This document shows, piece by piece, positions 35,015 to 44,155 of a DNA stretch of 64,000 nucleotides; the first letter of the stretch is position 1, and each line of letters starts with the position of its first letter. A program made the translations under genes and the position numbers. The stretch is from an uncultured Bacteroidales bacterium (GTDB taxonomy: Bacteria; Bacteroidota; Bacteroidia; Bacteroidales; P3): the NCBI GenBank assembly GCA_910586395.1, contig CAJUFX010000006.1:1-64000 (forward strand), written 5' to 3'. The notes under the pieces are model-generated. The model worked only from the letters and a program-made list of their open reading frames with translations. It was not told the origin of the DNA and did not search any database.

Positions 35015-38000
35015 ATGAAAAAGAAGGCGATATACGGGATTGCGGTCGCATTGGGGATAGCTTTAGGGTTGTGCTGTCTCTATATGCGTTATGCGGCGAA
35101 AACCAACGTGGCGACGTTGAATTTTCCGGATTTTACGGTGGAAAAAATGCGCCGGGCCAACGATAACGTTTTTGTGAAGATAGAACCGGTGGATTTGGCG
35201 CAAGCGTCCAAGATCCGCCGTTACGACATGGTGTTGGTCAGGGTGCATGGCAGCGGTTTGGGGCCGGACGTTGTGGCGGCCATAAAAACCGCCATGGCCA
35301 GGGGTGTACCCGTTTTTTCCACGGAAAGTCAGAATACGGAAATCAATTCGCTCGACAGTGCCGCACGAACGTATGTCGCCGCTTTGATGGAAAACGGCTC
35401 GGTCCGGAATTACCGTAGCCTTTTCAATTTCATACGGCGGGAGGTGGATCATAAGGTGTTGTTCAACAGACCTTACGGGGACGTGGTGCCGGTTCCGGCC
35501 GATTATTACTTCCATGTGGGGGAAGATGAGTTTTTTGCCACCTACGAGGCGTATCAGCGGTTCTATGAGGAAAAGGGGCTGTACAAGCCGGGCGCGCCGC
35601 GCGTGGTTTTGCTGTCAGGCAATATCAACATGCAGAATTCCAACGAGGAACACATGGCCGCTTTGGTTCATTCGTTGGAGGAGAAAGGCCTGAACGTCTA
35701 TCCGGTATTTTCGTTCGGCGCCAAGAAATTGGATATGATTTCGGCGGTCCGTCCCGATTTGATCATCAACCGCCCCCACGGCCGTCTGCTTATGGGCGGC
35801 GGGGAACGCGGTACGGATTCGCTTGCGGCGTGGGGCGTACCCGTTTTGAGTCCGGTCACGGTCAGCGATTTGTACGAAAACTGGGTCGATAGCCCGCAAG
35901 GTTTTTCGGGCGGCGGCCTGAGCGCGATGAGCGTCGTGCTGCCGGAGTTGGACGGGGCCATCGCGCCTTATGCCGTGGCGGCGCAGTTCGAACGGAACGG
36001 CATGAAGATTTTTGACGCCATTCCCGGCCATACGGAAAAATTCTGCCGTTTGGTCAAACACTATACCGATTTGCAGGCCTTGCCCAATTCGGAAAAGAAA
36101 ATCGCCATCTATTACTATAAAGGTGTCGGCAAGGGGGCGGTGAACGCGTCCGGAATGGAGGGCGTGCCCTCGTTGTACAATGTTTTGAAATTATTGAAAG
36201 ACAATGGCTATACGGTGGATGGCCTGCCGGCTTCGGCGGCCGGATTGGAAAAACTTATCGCCGAATCGGGGGTCGTGTTGGGACCCTACGCGGCCGGTGC
36301 CTACGACCGTTTTTTGAAGACGGGCCGTCCGGCCGAGGTGCCGGAAGCGGATTTTGCGGCATGGATGCAGGAAGAATGTCCGGCGGCCTTGGCCGATTCG
36401 CTACGGGCGCGTTACGGCGCGTTTCCCGGCGAATACATGGGCATTGACCGGGCGGACGGCGGCAAGGCCGTCGCGGTGGCGCGCCTGCAGTTCGGCAACG
36501 TCGTCATCCTGCCGCAGCCGATGGCTTCCGTCGGCGAAGATGTGGATAAGATCGTACACAGCGGCGGGTCGGTGCCGGCTTATCCTTACGTGGCCTCTTA
36601 CCTTTGGACCCGCAAGGCTTTCGGGGCGGACGCCTTGCTGCATTTCGGCACGCACGGCAGCCTGGAGTTCATGCCGGGCAAGCAACTGGCCCTGTCGGAC
36701 TACGATTGGACGGACGCCTTGATCGGCGACGTGCCGCATTTCTATATCTATACGATCAGCAATATAGGCGAAGGGGTCATCGCCAAGCGGCGCAGTTACG
36801 CGACCTTGCTGTCGCATCTGACCGCGCCTTTCATGCAGAGCGGGCTGTATCCGGACCTTTTCCGGCTGCGGGATGAGATCCACCGCATGGAACATCTGGA
36901 AGAAGGCGATTTGCAAAGGAACTATTTGGTAAGTATCACGGATTTGGCGCGTAAAACCGGCGTGCTGTCGGCCTTGTCGCTCGATACGGGCCGGACGCTG
37001 ACGGCCGAAGAAGTGGAACGGGTACACCATTATGTGGAGGAAATCGAAAACGCCAAGGTCAGCGATGGCCTGTATGTATGGGGACGGCCTTATACGGAGG
37101 CGCAAGTCCGTCAGACGGCCCGTCTGGCGTTTTCGGAAGCCACGGCGTGTGGTCACGGGGAGGCGCGGCCGCTCGTGCCGGATTCGGGCATTGCGGCGCA
37201 AGTGGCGCGGATGGAGGAAGGCTTGCGGCAGAGCACGCGGGCCGAACAGCAGGCTTTGCTGGCGGCGCTTTCCGGGCGTTATGTCGTGCCCTCTTCGGCC
37301 GGCGACCCGATTATCAACCCCGCGGCCGTGCCGACCGGCAAGAATTTCTATGCCATCAACCCCGAAACCACGCCGACGGCCCAGGCCTGGCAGGTGGGAC
37401 GGCGGTTGGCGGAAGACCTGCTGGCGGCCGAAAAGGAACGCCGCGGGCATTATCCCGAAAAGGTCAGTTTCACACTTTGGGCGACCGATTTCGTTTCGAC
37501 CGAAGGGGCCATGGTGGCGCAGATATTCTATCTTTTGGGGGTCGAACCCCTCAGGGACGGTTTCGGCAATATCCGTTCGCTTCGTTTAATACCCGTCGAG
37601 GAGTTGGGCCGTCCCCGCGTCGATGTCGTCGTACAGACGTCCGGTCAGTTGCGGGATATAGCCGCATCGCGTCTGGCTCTGATCAATAAGGCGGTGGCTA
37701 TGGCGGCCGAAGACGGATCCGCCGGCGAGAACTTCGTCCGGTCGGGCCGTCAGGATGCGGAACGTTATCTGCTGGAAAAAGGCTATTCGCCTGCTGACGC
37801 CCGGAAATATGCGGGCGAACGGATTTTCGGCGGCGTGAACGGAAATTACGGCACCGCGATTATGGGGATGGTGGAGAAAGGCGACAGCTGGGACTCCGTG
37901 AGCGAGATAGCGGAACGCTATATCGCCAACATGAGCGGGCTTTATTCGGCCGACGGCGGCGCGGCTTGGGGCGAGACGCGGGCGCATGTCTTCGAGGCCG

Positions 38001-38869
38001 CGCTGCTGAATACGGAAGTCGTCGTACAGCCGCGTTCGGGCAATACGTGGGGACCGTTGAGTTTGGATCACGTCTATGAATTCATGGGCGGTCTGTCGGC
38101 GGCGGTTACCCAGGTGACGGGAACCGAACCGACGGCTTATTTCAGCGACTTCAGGAACCGGAACCGGGCCCGCGTACAGGAACTCAAGGAGGCCATAGGC
38201 GTGGAAAGCGGTTCCACGGTGTTGAATCCCAAATATATCGCGCATATGCTGCAAGGCGAAAGCAGCGCGCTATCGACGTTTGCCGAGACGGTACGCAATA
38301 CTTACGGTTGGAACGCGATGCGGGCTTCGGCCATAGACGAGAACCTGTGGGATCGGTATTACGAGATATATGTGGCGGATCGCTATGGCCTGGGCGTGGA
38401 GAAGCGGTTCAGCGAAAAGAATCCGTATGCGTTGCAGGAGGTGACGGCCGTCATGCTGGAGAGCGCGCGTAAGGGCCTGTGGGATGCGGACGAAAGTCAG
38501 ATAAAGGCTGTGGCGGAATTGCACGGTCGTCTGGTGGCGGAACATACGGCGGCCTGCAGCGGGTTTGTCTGCGACAATGCCAAACTCAAACAGTTCATCG
38601 CCTCCAAGTTGGAGGCCCCGGCGGCCGAACGCTATCGAAAAAGGATAGACGAGGCCTTGCATCCGGCCATAGCGGATATGGACAAGGAAGGGACGCGGGT
38701 TTTGGAAAAGCAGGAAACGGCGGAACCCGACCGTCAGGCCGACCGCCGGAAGGCGGTCCGGCCGGCTCATCGGACGTGGCCAAGTCTGGCGATGGCCGTC
38801 GGTCTCGTCGTGTTGCTGACGGGCGGCTGGATCGTGCTGAAACGGATACGGATCAGAAAGAACGCGTGA
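35015..38869 (+). CDS. hmuS: CobN-like chelatase family protein HmuS
   Basis: 1284 aa from the ATG at 35015; the open frame begins four codons earlier with GTG. CobN/magnesium-chelatase H-type protein: N-terminal IIKRPHGRL-like region, then FGTHGSLEFMPGKQLALSDYDWTDALIGD (about 545-575), PTGKNFYAINPETTPTAQAW and FGGVNGNYGTAIM. In heme loci such proteins (HmuS) are thought to remove iron from heme. Hydrophobic helices at both ends (IYGIAVALGIALGLCCLY near residue 5 and LAMAVGLVVLLTGGWIVL near the C-terminus) imply membrane anchoring with the large domain in the periplasm. Confidence 0.9.
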   Translation: MKKKAIYGIAVALGIALGLCCLYMRYAAKTNVATLNFPDFTVEKMRRANDNVFVKIEPVDLAQASKIRRYDMVLVRVHGSGLGPDVVAAIKTAMARGVPVFSTESQNTEINSLDSAARTYVAALMENGSVRNYRSLFNFIRREVDHKVLFNRPYGDVVPVPADYYFHVGEDEFFATYEAYQRFYEEKGLYKPGAPRVVLLSGNINMQNSNEEHMAALVHSLEEKGLNVYPVFSFGAKKLDMISAVRPDLIINRPHGRLLMGGGERGTDSLAAWGVPVLSPVTVSDLYENWVDSPQGFSGGGLSAMSVVLPELDGAIAPYAVAAQFERNGMKIFDAIPGHTEKFCRLVKHYTDLQALPNSEKKIAIYYYKGVGKGAVNASGMEGVPSLYNVLKLLKDNGYTVDGLPASAAGLEKLIAESGVVLGPYAAGAYDRFLKTGRPAEVPEADFAAWMQEECPAALADSLRARYGAFPGEYMGIDRADGGKAVAVARLQFGNVVILPQPMASVGEDVDKIVHSGGSVPAYPYVASYLWTRKAFGADALLHFGTHGSLEFMPGKQLALSDYDWTDALIGDVPHFYIYTISNIGEGVIAKRRSYATLLSHLTAPFMQSGLYPDLFRLRDEIHRMEHLEEGDLQRNYLVSITDLARKTGVLSALSLDTGRTLTAEEVERVHHYVEEIENAKVSDGLYVWGRPYTEAQVRQTARLAFSEATACGHGEARPLVPDSGIAAQVARMEEGLRQSTRAEQQALLAALSGRYVVPSSAGDPIINPAAVPTGKNFYAINPETTPTAQAWQVGRRLAEDLLAAEKERRGHYPEKVSFTLWATDFVSTEGAMVAQIFYLLGVEPLRDGFGNIRSLRLIPVEELGRPRVDVVVQTSGQLRDIAASRLALINKAVAMAAEDGSAGENFVRSGRQDAERYLLEKGYSPADARKYAGERIFGGVNGNYGTAIMGMVEKGDSWDSVSEIAERYIANMSGLYSADGGAAWGETRAHVFEAALLNTEVVVQPRSGNTWGPLSLDHVYEFMGGLSAAVTQVTGTEPTAYFSDFRNRNRARVQELKEAIGVESGSTVLNPKYIAHMLQGESSALSTFAETVRNTYGWNAMRASAIDENLWDRYYEIYVADRYGLGVEKRFSEKNPYALQEVTAVMLESARKGLWDADESQIKAVAELHGRLVAEHTAACSGFVCDNAKLKQFIASKLEAPAAERYRKRIDEALHPAIADMDKEGTRVLEKQETAEPDRQADRRKAVRPAHRTWPSLAMAVGLVVLLTGGWIVLKRIRIRKNA

Positions 38870-38887
38870 TGCGGGAGGATAGGAAAC

Positions 38888-39574
38888 ATGGAAACATTCG
38901 CTCAAATCATCTTTGTATTAGCCATAGTACAATATAGTCTGCAAGCCGCCCTGGCGGACCGTGGCCGCTGGGTTCCGGTCTATGCCTTAGCGGCGGCTCT
39001 GTGGGCTATGCTCCTGTATCCGTGGGTTATCGATTTGCCTTTGACGTATTTGCAGCATTGTCTGGCGCGGCCGCAATGGGTGGCGGATGCCGTCCTGATA
39101 GCGACGGTGGAAGCGGTGGCGACGATCGTGATATTGTTGGGGGCTTCGGGCGAGAGGCCGACGAAAGGCCGTCGCCTTTGCCGCGTCCTGAATGGCGTGC
39201 CGGGGCCGGTGTTCCTGTTTGCCGTCGGCTATTTCGAATCCCGGTATTTCGGCCTCGGGGCCGGCCGGCACTTTATGCTGACGGCCGGCGAGTATGCCGG
39301 TCTTGTGGCGCTGCTGGTAACGGGGCTCGCTTGTTTGCTGCGGTGGTCGCTCAAACCGAACGTCCATAAGCGGGAGATGCGTATCCTGTTGTCGATGGCG
39401 ATATTGGGGCTGAGCCAGTTGGTGTATGCGGCCATTTTCCCGATGCCGGCCGTTTCGACGCAGGCGCCGGTGGCCTGGGACGCGCTCGCGGCCTTGGCGG
39501 CGGGGGGCTTGCTGTTGTTTTTGGGCGGCCGTTACCTGTCGTCTTTGCGTTTGAAACATGTATTGAAAAAGTGA
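38888..39574 (+). CDS. hmuT: Multi-span membrane protein HmuT-like
   Basis: 228 aa with about six hydrophobic helices (starting FAQIIFVLAIVQYSLQAAL). No motif of its own; the name follows its fixed place between the CobN-like gene and the ExbB-like gene in Bacteroidota hmu operons. It starts 18 bases after hmuS, and its stop is one base before hmuU. Probably an inner-membrane partner of HmuU and HmuV. Confidence 0.7.
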   Translation: METFAQIIFVLAIVQYSLQAALADRGRWVPVYALAAALWAMLLYPWVIDLPLTYLQHCLARPQWVADAVLIATVEAVATIVILLGASGERPTKGRRLCRVLNGVPGPVFLFAVGYFESRYFGLGAGRHFMLTAGEYAGLVALLVTGLACLLRWSLKPNVHKREMRILLSMAILGLSQLVYAAIFPMPAVSTQAPVAWDALAALAAGGLLLFLGGRYLSSLRLKHVLKK

Positions 39575-39575
39575 T

Positions 39576-40172
39576 ATGAGCCAGATTACCTCAGTATTGT
39601 ATTGGATTTCAACGGGGCTGATGGTCCCGGTGATGGTGTTTTTGTTGTATTTCTTTGTGAACGCCTTGTGGCAGATAGGCCGCTTCTATGGCCAGTATAT
39701 CCAGCGCAGGCGTTTGCACCGGCAGTTAAGCGAGGCTTTGGATGAACTGCCGCTGAACGAATGGCTGAGCCGGACGGCGGCTTTACCCAAGGCTTCCGAT
39801 TCGGCTTTGTGCCGTTATGCCGGGCTTTTGCATTCCGCCGCCGGCGACGCCCCGCTGTTGGAAAAACGGCTGGGCGACTACGAGGTCGAGGCCGACCGGG
39901 AATTGGGCAGATCCAAACTGTTGGTCAAAATCGGCCCGATTTTGGGGCTGATGGGGACGTTGATACCGATGGGACCCGCCCTGTTGGGGCTGGCGACCGG
40001 CGACGTGGCGTCCATGGCCTCCAACATGCAGGTGGCTTTCGCCACGACCGTAATCGGGTTGATTATCGGCGCCGTGGGCTTTATCACGCTGCAGGTCCGT
40101 CAGCGTTGGGTGGCCGAAGAGCTGAACCTGCTGGAATATGTGGCCGAGAAATTGAAAGGAGGGTTGGCATGA
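39576..40172 (+). CDS. hmuU: MotA/TolQ/ExbB-type proton channel HmuU-like
   Basis: 198 aa. One N-terminal helix (about 8-32), a cytoplasmic loop, then two helices with the family pattern KIGPILGLMGTLIPMGPALLGLATGD and MQVAFATTVIGLIIGAVGFI. ExbB-like proteins use the proton gradient to drive work in the periplasm. Together with HmuV it may power the CobN-like HmuS or heme transport. It overlaps hmuV by four bases (ATGA). Confidence 0.88.
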   Translation: MSQITSVLYWISTGLMVPVMVFLLYFFVNALWQIGRFYGQYIQRRRLHRQLSEALDELPLNEWLSRTAALPKASDSALCRYAGLLHSAAGDAPLLEKRLGDYEVEADRELGRSKLLVKIGPILGLMGTLIPMGPALLGLATGDVASMASNMQVAFATTVIGLIIGAVGFITLQVRQRWVAEELNLLEYVAEKLKGGLA

Positions 40173-40504
40173 GCCGGAAAAGACGCCTGTTTCAGGCCAA
40201 TGGCGGGGACGACGATCCGCTGGCGGTGCTGACCAACCTGTTCGATGTGGCGATGGTGTTCGCCGTCGCGCTCATGGTGGCCTTGGTGACGCGCTTCAAC
40301 ATGACCGAGATTTTTTCGCAAGAGGATTTCACCATGGTCAAGAATCCAGGTACGGAGCAGATGGAAATCATCACGAAGAAAGGTGAGAAGATAGAGAAGT
40401 ACAAGGCTTCGGACGATCGTGGCGCGGATAAGTCTTCGCGCGGCAAGCGCGTGGGCGTAGCCTATCAGTTGGAGGGCGGCGAAATCATCTACGTGCCGGA
40501 ATAG
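40169..40504 (+). CDS. hmuV: DUF2149 membrane protein HmuV-like
   Basis: 111 aa. N-terminal basic segment (MSRKRRLF), then DDDPLAVLTNLFDVAMVFAV leading into one transmembrane helix and a periplasmic tail with AYQLEGGEIIYVPE at the end. The layout matches DUF2149 and is ExbD-like: one helix with an Asp at its start, paired with an ExbB-like channel. Translationally coupled to hmuU. Last gene of the operon. Confidence 0.82.
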   Translation: MSRKRRLFQANGGDDDPLAVLTNLFDVAMVFAVALMVALVTRFNMTEIFSQEDFTMVKNPGTEQMEIITKKGEKIEKYKASDDRGADKSSRGKRVGVAYQLEGGEIIYVPE

Positions 40505-40518
40505 GTCGGAGGCGTTGG

Positions 40519-40549
40519 CGCGGGGGCGGGGGCGGGGGCGGGGGCGGGC
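40519..40549 (+). repeat. (GGGGGC)n tract, possible G-quadruplex
   Basis: GCGGGG repeats about five times directly after hmuV. The G-runs (four or more of at least three G) could fold on the plus strand of DNA or in the hmu transcript. Confidence 0.75.
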
Positions 40550-40615
40550 GCTTGAAAGGCCTGGGGAAATTCCCGTGGTTCCATGTCGGGTCATTCGTTA
40601 AAAAAAACAACCGTT

Positions 40616-40647
40616 TTTGGGGATTTTGGCGAATTGCATTAAATTTG
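40616..40647 (+). promoter_or_regulatory. Promoter of the hemerythrin/LuxR pair
   Basis: TTTG (40616-40619), 20-base spacer, TAAATTTG (40640-40647). The ATG at 40654 lies about where transcription should begin, so the message may be leaderless. Confidence 0.8.
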
Positions 40648-40653
40648 TGTACT

Positions 40654-41382
40654 ATGTATAATGTCGGTTTGTATAAGAAAGACGACGAGATGGGGGCATT
40701 GATTTGCGAAAATTATGCCATGTTGCTTATATTGAGCATTTTCGATATTCCTATCGGGTTCGGTGAAAAGACGGTGGAGGCGGTCTGCGAGGAGCGGGGC
40801 GTCGATACGGAAACGTTTCTGGCTATCGTCAATCTGTTTGTGAACGAGGAAAGTCCGTCGGAAGAAGTCAAGGGACGCCTGTCGGTGCCCGCCCTGACGG
40901 ATTTCCTGAGGCGGTCCCATGTCTATTTTCTCGAATACCGTTTGCCGGCCATCCGTCGCAAGTTGGTGGAAATCATGCAGGGGGAACTGATGACGGAGGG
41001 CGTGAAGGACCACAACGCGGACATCGCCCGGCTTATGATGCGGTTCTACGACGAATACGTGGATGAGGTGCGCAAGCACATGAATTATGAAGACGAGGTG
41101 GTCTTTCCGTATGTGGAGACGCTGTTGAGCGCGAAAGGACGGCCCGTGGGCTACGAAATCGCGATTTTCTCCAAGCACCACGACCATGTGGAAAATAAAC
41201 TGACGGAGTTCAAGAACCTGATCATCAAATATTATCCGGCCAAGAGCAGCGTCAAGATCAACAGCCTGCTCTACGATATTTTCAATTGCGCATCCGATTT
41301 GCGTTTGCACAATGCCGTCGAAAACGAACTGTATGTGCCGGCCATACAGATACAGGAAAGTATGAGAAACCCTAAACGATAG
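40654..41382 (+). CDS. Hemerythrin-domain protein
   Basis: 242 aa. The N-terminal part (MGALICENYAMLLILSIFDIPIGFGEKTVEAVC) is like the DUF542-type start of iron-sulfur repair proteins. The rest is a hemerythrin four-helix bundle: RRSHVYFLEYRL, RKHMNYEDEVVFPYVE, SKHHDHVENKL and LHNAVENELYVPAI supply His/Glu ligands for a di-iron site. RIC/YtfE relatives help repair iron-sulfur proteins after nitric oxide or oxidative stress; that role is inferred. The start at 40654 fits the family better than the Met at 40690. Four bases separate it from the LuxR gene. Confidence 0.88.
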   Translation: MYNVGLYKKDDEMGALICENYAMLLILSIFDIPIGFGEKTVEAVCEERGVDTETFLAIVNLFVNEESPSEEVKGRLSVPALTDFLRRSHVYFLEYRLPAIRRKLVEIMQGELMTEGVKDHNADIARLMMRFYDEYVDEVRKHMNYEDEVVFPYVETLLSAKGRPVGYEIAIFSKHHDHVENKLTEFKNLIIKYYPAKSSVKINSLLYDIFNCASDLRLHNAVENELYVPAIQIQESMRNPKR

Positions 41383-41386
41383 TCCT

Positions 41387-41983
41387 ATGTGTGCGCGATT
41401 ACAGGCAGTCGTAGCCGAATCTTCGGTCATCGTGCGGAGCGGTCTCATGGCGGTGTTGAAGCGTATGGGCGACCTGCGCATGGAGGTGGCGGAAATTACG
41501 GATATGTCGATGTTGGTTTTGCAACTTAAGCGTTATAAGCCGGACGTATGGATCGTGAACCCGAACTGGCTCGGGCTGCAGCGGCCGGAAACTTTGTTGC
41601 AGGAGGCCGGTTGCACGGGGTGCAAGACGGTGGCCTTGCAGACGGTCTTGGGAGACGGGGCGGTGCTGCGGCATTACGATACGGCCGTTTCGATTTACGA
41701 CAGTGCCGAAACCATTAAGGAGAAATTGGCGGCGGTTCTGCGGACGGAGGATAAGGCGGAGGCGGCCCAGACTTTGAGCCCGCGGGAGAAAGAAATCATC
41801 ATAGGCGTGGTCAAGGGATTGACGAACAAACAGATTGCCGACAACCTCCATATCTCGACGCATACCGTCATGACCCACCGCAAGAACATAGCCGGCAAAC
41901 TGCAGATCCACAGCCCCGCGGGGCTGACGATTTACGCCATCGTCCACAAACTCGTCGAGATAGGCGACGTGAATAAATTATAA
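41387..41983 (+). CDS. LuxR-type regulator with degenerate receiver domain
   Basis: 198 aa. The C-terminal helix-turn-helix is clear: LSPREKEIIIGVVKGLTNKQ, then ADNLHISTHTVMTHRKNI. The N-terminal 120 residues have a receiver-like fold, but the phospho-acceptor Asp is replaced (VWIVNPNWLGLQ, N58), so phosphorylation is unlikely. It always-adjacent partner here is the hemerythrin gene, which suggests a redox or NO response circuit. Its stop overlaps the convergent phosphatase gene by six bases. Confidence 0.85.
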   Translation: MCARLQAVVAESSVIVRSGLMAVLKRMGDLRMEVAEITDMSMLVLQLKRYKPDVWIVNPNWLGLQRPETLLQEAGCTGCKTVALQTVLGDGAVLRHYDTAVSIYDSAETIKEKLAAVLRTEDKAEAAQTLSPREKEIIIGVVKGLTNKQIADNLHISTHTVMTHRKNIAGKLQIHSPAGLTIYAIVHKLVEIGDVNKL

Positions 41984-42808
41984 GCCGTGTTGTTTGAGCA
42001 GGTCTAAGAATGTGGCGTGGAGCGGGCCGTTCGTGGCCACGATTTCCTTGTCGAACAGATAGCGGTTGCCGCCCGAAAAATCGGTGACGGTGCCGCCCGC
42101 CTGCTGGACGAGGAACAAGCCGGCCGCCACATCCCAGGGGCGCAGCCCGTATTCGTAGAACAGTTCGCAGCGGCCGGCCGCCACGTAGGCCAGGTCCAAG
42201 GCCGCGGATCCGAGGCGGCGCACGCCGGCCGTATGCAACATCGTGTATTCCAATAGTTTCATATAGGCCGGCAGGCGGCTGTAATCGTAATAAGGAAAGC
42301 CGGTCGCTATCAACGCATTATCGAGGCTTGTCATCGGGCTTACCTGAATGGGCTGGCCGTTGCAGCAGGTCGGCCGGCCGGTGCAGGCCGAGAACATCTC
42401 GCGCATCGGCACGTGATAGACGACGCCGAGTACGACGCCGCCCTCCGCCAAAGCGGGCGAGGGACCGGCCGGCGCGGCCGCTTCCCGGTCGAGGAGCGCG
42501 ATGCTGATGGCATAGACCGGCACGCCGTGGATAAAGTTCGTCGTGCCGTCCAGCGGGTCGATGATCCACGTGAAGCGGCCGCCTTCTTTGCGCGTGCCCT
42601 CTTCGGCCAAAAAGCCGGCCTCGGGCAGGAGGCGCGAAAGCCCTTCGGTAAGCCGTTGCTCCGAGGTCTTATCCACATAGCTCACATAGTCGTGCGGCCC
42701 TTTGAATTCCACTTTGGCCGTGTCGAAAAGCCGCGCCTGTTCGTCGATGAACGCGCCGACTTCGCGGCAGAGGTCGCAGACCTGTTCGGTCATGAGTTTC
42801 AAGTCCAT
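41978..42808 (-). CDS. Inositol monophosphatase family protein
   Basis: 276 aa. Metal sites: EEGTRKEGG (about 69-77), WIIDPLDGTTNFIHG (about 81-95) and LRPWDVAAGLFLVQQAGG near the C-terminus. Members dephosphorylate inositol-1-phosphate or PAP/FBP-like substrates. The loop after ISIALLDRE carries AAAPAGPSPALAEGG, a short low-complexity insert. Convergent with the LuxR-type gene. Confidence 0.92.
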   Translation of the reverse strand: MDLKLMTEQVCDLCREVGAFIDEQARLFDTAKVEFKGPHDYVSYVDKTSEQRLTEGLSRLLPEAGFLAEEGTRKEGGRFTWIIDPLDGTTNFIHGVPVYAISIALLDREAAAPAGPSPALAEGGVVLGVVYHVPMREMFSACTGRPTCCNGQPIQVSPMTSLDNALIATGFPYYDYSRLPAYMKLLEYTMLHTAGVRRLGSAALDLAYVAAGRCELFYEYGLRPWDVAAGLFLVQQAGGTVTDFSGGNRYLFDKEIVATNGPLHATFLDLLKQHGL

Positions 42809-42920
42809 GATGGTTTATCCGGTTAAATCGATGGGGTTAGGGCAGGCCGCCGTTTCGTGTCAGGCGGTCTTACCGCGTGTAAAAACATGCGAAGATAAGA
42901 AGAATAAAGCGAAAATGTAC

Positions 42921-42928
42921 TACCTTTG
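42921..42928 (+). promoter_or_regulatory. Promoter -7 box for the YeiH-type gene
   Basis: TACCTTTG, 44 bases before the ATG at 42972. No clear -33 box. Confidence 0.6.
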
Positions 42929-42971
42929 CGGGTGAAACTTCAAGCCGGTAGGCTTAGCCGCCGGTGCTAAA

Positions 42972-44072
42972 ATGAAAATCATGATAAGCGAACAAAGAGC
43001 CAACGTCCTGCACGGCATATTGCTGATTGCGCTGTTTTCGTTCTCCGCTTTCTATATCGCGGAATTTGAATTTGTCAAACGGCTTTCATTCAGTCCGCTC
43101 ATTGTCGGCATCATACTCGGTATGCTGTATGCCAACAGTCTGCGCAACCGTCTGCCCGCCACCTGGGTACCCGGCATACAGTTCTGCACCAAGCAGATCC
43201 TGCGCGCCGGCATCATCCTGTACGGCTTCCGGCTCACGTTCCAGAGCGTGGTCGCCATCGGCTTGCCCGCTTTGCTGATAGACGGCATCATCGTGACGGC
43301 CACGATCTTTTTGGGATTGCTCGTCGGACGGCTGTTGAAGATGGACCGCGACCTCTCGTTGCTGACGGCCACGGGGAGCGCGATTTGCGGGGCGGCGGCC
43401 GTGCTGGGGGCCGAACCGGTCGTCAAGGGCGAACCGCACAAGACGGCCGTGGCGGTTTCTACCGTCGTCATTTTCGGCACGTTGTCGATGTTCATCTATC
43501 CGGCTTTGTACCGGGCCGGTGTCTTCGACCTCACGGCCGAACAGATGGGGCTTTACACCGGCGCCACGCTGCACGAAGTGGCGCACGTCGTGGGGGCGGG
43601 CAACGCGATGGGGGCGGAAATCGCCGATTCGGCCATTATCGTCAAGATGATCCGCGTGATGCTGCTCGCGCCCGTATTGCTGATCATGGGCTTTGCGCTG
43701 GCGCGGGGCGTCAAGGCCAAGCCGGAAGCGGCCGGCGTCGGGGCGGCCGGGCATGCGGCCTCCGGTGCTACGGCCTCCGTCGTCGGGTCACCCGAAAAAC
43801 CTAAAATCACCATCCCTTGGTTCGCGTTCGGCTTCCTTGTCGTCATCGGCCTCAACTCCCTCTTGCCGCAGGGCGTGTCCGCCATTGATACCATCGTGAA
43901 CGGCATCAACCGGCTCGACACGTTCATGCTGACGATGGCCATGACGGCCCTGGGCGCGGAGACGAGTTTCGACAAGTTCAAGAAAGCCGGCTTCAAACCG
44001 TTCCTGTTAGCCTTTATCCTGTATATCTGGCTGATGGGCGGCGGTTATCTGCTGGTTAAATACCTTTTGTAA
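42972..44072 (+). CDS. YeiH-family transporter (putative sulfate exporter)
   Basis: 366 aa with about ten helices. Family features: SFSPLIVGIILGMLYANS, AGIILYGFRLTFQ, ATGSAICGAAAVLGAEPVV, GATLHEVAHVVGAG and the C-terminal ALGAETSFDKFKKAG. YeiH proteins are annotated as sulfate exporters on weak evidence. The loop at 246-278 carries an Ala/Gly-rich insert (PEAAGVGAAGHAASGATAS) whose DNA contains GTCGGGTCACCCG at 43782-43794. Confidence 0.9.
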   Translation: MKIMISEQRANVLHGILLIALFSFSAFYIAEFEFVKRLSFSPLIVGIILGMLYANSLRNRLPATWVPGIQFCTKQILRAGIILYGFRLTFQSVVAIGLPALLIDGIIVTATIFLGLLVGRLLKMDRDLSLLTATGSAICGAAAVLGAEPVVKGEPHKTAVAVSTVVIFGTLSMFIYPALYRAGVFDLTAEQMGLYTGATLHEVAHVVGAGNAMGAEIADSAIIVKMIRVMLLAPVLLIMGFALARGVKAKPEAAGVGAAGHAASGATASVVGSPEKPKITIPWFAFGFLVVIGLNSLLPQGVSAIDTIVNGINRLDTFMLTMAMTALGAETSFDKFKKAGFKPFLLAFILYIWLMGGGYLLVKYLL

Positions 44073-44155
44073 GCGGAACGGAGGGCTCTGGCCGGCGGAG
44101 AGGTCCGCCGTTGGGAAGTGTGGGGAAACGCATGGAATTTATATAATCATTTGTC

